Source of the DNA: JBJTIF01 sp046094825
Lineage (GTDB): Bacteria; Actinomycetota; UBA4738; HRBIN12
Length of the DNA stretch: 6,407 bases
Direction: 5' to 3'
NCBI GenBank assembly: GCA_046094825.1
Contig: JBJTIF010000081.1
Coordinates: 1-6,407, forward strand
A program made the position numbers and the translations under genes. The notes under the pieces are model-generated. The model was not told where the DNA came from. It saw only the letters and a list, made by a program, of their open reading frames with translations, and made no database searches. Below, piece by piece: positions 5,193 through 6,407 of this stretch (its first letter is position 1; every line of letters begins with the position of its first letter).

Positions 5193-5230
5193 CGCCCCCG
5201 CAGCCTCGCTGCGGGGGCGTTCGTGCGTTC
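5193..5230 (+). terminator. Attenuator terminator in the L10 leader
   Basis: CGCCCCCGCAG (5193-5203) and CTGCGGGGGCG (5209-5219) form a perfect 11-bp stem with a 5-base loop CCTCG. A moderately T-rich tail TTCGTGCGTTC follows. It ends about 24 bases before the rplJ start codon, the position expected of a transcription attenuator. Part of its 5' arm (5193-5201) can instead pair with 5116-5124 in the aptamer at 8 of 9 positions, giving an antiterminator. Binding of L10-L12 to the aptamer would prevent that pairing and favour termination. Confidence 0.68.
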
Positions 5231-5253
5231 GGGACGTAGGGCAGGGAGACGAG

Positions 5254-5952
5254 ATGGCGAAGCAGGCGAAGGTCGATCGGGTCGCGGACCTGAAGGAGCG
5301 GATCGAGGGCGCGCAGGCGCTCCTCGTGACGAGCTTCCAGGGCCTCTCGGTCGGCGACACCTCGAAGCTCCGGCGTTCGCTCGCGGACGTCGCGACCTTC
5401 GGGGTCGTGAAGAACACCCTCATGCGGCGCGCCGCGGACGCCTCCGGTCTCGGAGACGAGATGGCGGCGCTCCTCACGGGTCCGACGGCGGTCGCGTTCG
5501 TGACCGGCGACGTGGTCGCGGCGGCGAAGAGGATCGCCGACGCGGCGAAGGAGCATCCCGACGTCATCGTCCTGAAGGGCGCGTACCTCGACGGACGCGT
5601 GCTCGAGGCGGCGGACGCGAAGGCGCTCGCCTCGCTCGACTCGCGCGAGGTCATGCTCTCGAAGATCGCCGGGATGCTCCAGTCCGAGATGGCGCGCGCG
5701 GCGTCGATGTTCCAGGCGCTCCAGTCGCAGTTCCTCGGGCTGCTCGAGTCCTACAAGGAGAAGGTGCCGGCGGGCGATGCGCCCGCCGTGACCGCGGCGG
5801 CCGAGCCCGTCGCGGAGCCGGCGGCGTCGTCCGACGCGGCCGGCGAGGAGGCATCCGCCGCGGTCGAGGAGGCGGCGCCCGAGGCGCCCGCCGCCGAGGC
5901 CCCCGCGGAGGCTGCCGCCGAGGATGGTCCGGTCGGAGCTGGAGAGGAGTAG
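5254..5952 (+). CDS. rplJ: 50S ribosomal protein L10 with extended acidic C-terminus
   Basis: A 232-residue L10, the base of the ribosomal stalk that anchors L7/L12 dimers and binds 23S rRNA beside L11. The rRNA-binding N-terminal domain is clear: FQGLSVGDTSKLRRSL (29-44) and VVKNTLMRRAAD (51-62), with TGPTAVAF at 75-82. The long C-terminal helix that docks L12 N-terminal domains spans about 133-170. From about 171 a tail of some 60 residues, almost only Ala, Glu, Pro, Val and Gly, extends beyond the usual 165-180 residue length. The start at 5254 (MAKQAKVDRV) has AGGGAG (5243-5248) five bases upstream. The longer in-frame reading from 5035 crosses the leader RNA and is rejected. It is co-transcribed with rplL three bases downstream. 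Confidence 0.96.
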   Translation: MAKQAKVDRVADLKERIEGAQALLVTSFQGLSVGDTSKLRRSLADVATFGVVKNTLMRRAADASGLGDEMAALLTGPTAVAFVTGDVVAAAKRIADAAKEHPDVIVLKGAYLDGRVLEAADAKALASLDSREVMLSKIAGMLQSEMARAASMFQALQSQFLGLLESYKEKVPAGDAPAVTAAAEPVAEPAASSDAAGEEASAAVEEAAPEAPAAEAPAEAAAEDGPVGAGEE

Positions 5953-5955
5953 GAC

Positions 5956-6345
5956 ATGGCGAAGGTGAACACGGACGACCTGCTGGAGCAGTTCAAGGGC
6001 ATGACGCTCCTCGAGCTCTCCGACTTCATCAAGAAGTTCGAGGAGACGTTCGACGTGAAGGCCGCCGCGGCGGCGCCGGTCATGATGGCCGCGCCCGCGG
6101 GCGGCGGCGGCGGTGGCGGCGCGGACGAGGAGCAGACCTCGTTCACGGTCGTCCTCGCGTCCGCCGGTGACCAGAAGATCCAGGTCATCAAGGAGGTCCG
6201 CGCGCTCACGAGCCTCGGCCTGAAGGAGGCGAAGGACCTCGTCGACGGGGCCCCGAAGCCGGTCCTCGAGGGCGTGGCGAAGGAGCAGGCGGACAAGGCG
6301 AAGGAGCAGCTCGAGGGCGCGGGAGCGACCGTCGAGATCAAGTGA
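5956..6345 (+). CDS. rplL: 50S ribosomal protein L7/L12
   Basis: A 129-residue stalk protein of normal length, present as several dimers per ribosome and recruiting EF-Tu, EF-G and other factors. The N-terminal dimerisation domain (1-35) has LLEQFKGMTLLELSDFIKKF. A flexible hinge (about 36-57) follows with Ala-rich sequence, PVMMAAPA and seven consecutive Gly (49-55). The globular C-terminal domain (58-129) has the factor-binding face KIQVIKEVRALTSLGLKEAK (74-93) and the end GATVEIK. The Shine-Dalgarno GGAGAGGAG (5941-5949) lies in the last rplJ codons, six bases before the ATG, so the two are closely linked. The rpoB gene commonly found next is not within the window. Confidence 0.98.
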   Translation: MAKVNTDDLLEQFKGMTLLELSDFIKKFEETFDVKAAAAAPVMMAAPAGGGGGGGADEEQTSFTVVLASAGDQKIQVIKEVRALTSLGLKEAKDLVDGAPKPVLEGVAKEQADKAKEQLEGAGATVEIK

Positions 6346-6350
6346 GCCAT

Positions 6351-6372
6351 CCGATCGGCTTCGGCCGGTCGG
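6351..6372 (+). terminator. UUCG-capped hairpin after rplL
   Basis: CCGATCGGC (6351-6359), loop TTCG, and GCCGGTCGG (6364-6372) form a 9-bp stem with one G-U pair, starting 5 bases after the rplL stop. The C(UUCG)G cap is exceptionally stable. No T tract follows, so it may be a partial terminator, an RNA-end stabiliser, or a processing site before rpoB. Confidence 0.5.
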
Positions 6373-6384
6373 CGACCGGACCGA

Positions 6385-6397
6385 GGGGGGGGGGGGG
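6385..6397. repeat. Homopolymer run of 13 G
   Basis: Thirteen consecutive G are followed directly by CGGCCGC near the window end. No comparable homopolymer occurs elsewhere in the window. It could be real intergenic sequence or a sequencing/assembly artefact at a contig edge. Confidence 0.6.
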
Positions 6398-6407
6398 CGG
6401 CCGCGGC

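Noticed and set aside
5035..5253. 73-codon in-frame N-terminal extension of rplJ
   Set aside because: Covers the terminator, L10 aptamer and attenuator; the ATG at 5254 has a Shine-Dalgarno and the family N-terminus.
1..6407. Search for CRISPR arrays, insertion sequences, toxin-antitoxin or defence genes
   Set aside because: No direct-repeat arrays, terminal inverted repeats, transposase motifs or such genes are visible; every long stretch is accounted for by housekeeping genes, one unknown gene or leader RNA.

Overview
This is a GC-rich chromosomal stretch with the translation and transcription-elongation cluster found in many bacteria: end of tuf, rpmG, [hadA-hadB], tRNA-Trp, secE, nusG, rplK, rplA, [leader], rplJ, rplL. 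A pair of MaoC-fold (HadA/HadB-like) dehydratase genes between rpmG and tRNA-Trp/secE recalls Actinomycetota such as mycobacteria. So do the long acidic N-terminal extension of NusG and the TAnnnT-type -10 elements. The direct tuf-rpmG junction is more typical of deep-branching lineages and Chloroflexota. I therefore read it as a deep-branching Actinomycetota or a high-GC Chloroflexota and cannot decide between them from this window.

Layout. Positions 1-1104 (+) hold the tuf 3' end, rpmG, hadA and hadB, tightly packed with a 4-base stop/start overlap between hadA and hadB. Positions 1101-2531 (-) hold one unrecognised gene for a 476-residue acidic, then coiled-coil, protein. It converges on hadB so closely that both stop codons lie in the same CTAG. 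Positions 2532-2639 form a divergent intergenic region with a good sigma70-type promoter facing tRNA-Trp and a possible leaderless promoter facing the unknown gene. Positions 2640-5026 (+) hold tRNA-Trp(CCA), secE, nusG, rplK and rplA. Positions 5027-5253 are regulatory: a terminator-like hairpin after rplA, a candidate new promoter, an L10-leader aptamer and an 11-bp attenuator hairpin. Positions 5254-6345 (+) hold rplJ and rplL. The last 62 bases carry a UUCG-capped hairpin and a run of 13 G.

How the genes work together. EF-Tu, L33, L11, L1, L10 and L7/L12 belong to the ribosome and its factor-binding site. L11 together with L10(L12)n builds the GTPase-associated centre and stalk that recruit EF-Tu. 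NusG couples RNA polymerase to the ribosome or Rho, and SecE is the small essential subunit of the SecYEG translocon. HadA/HadB are metabolic outsiders, probably a heterodimeric (3R)-hydroxyacyl dehydratase. L10 with L12 very likely represses its own operon through the leader.

I see no evidence for a novel defence, mobile or CRISPR-like system. The points most worth following are the unrecognised antisense coiled-coil gene, the L10 attenuator with a recognisable alternative pairing, and a HadA that has lost the segment where its relatives carry the hydratase signature.
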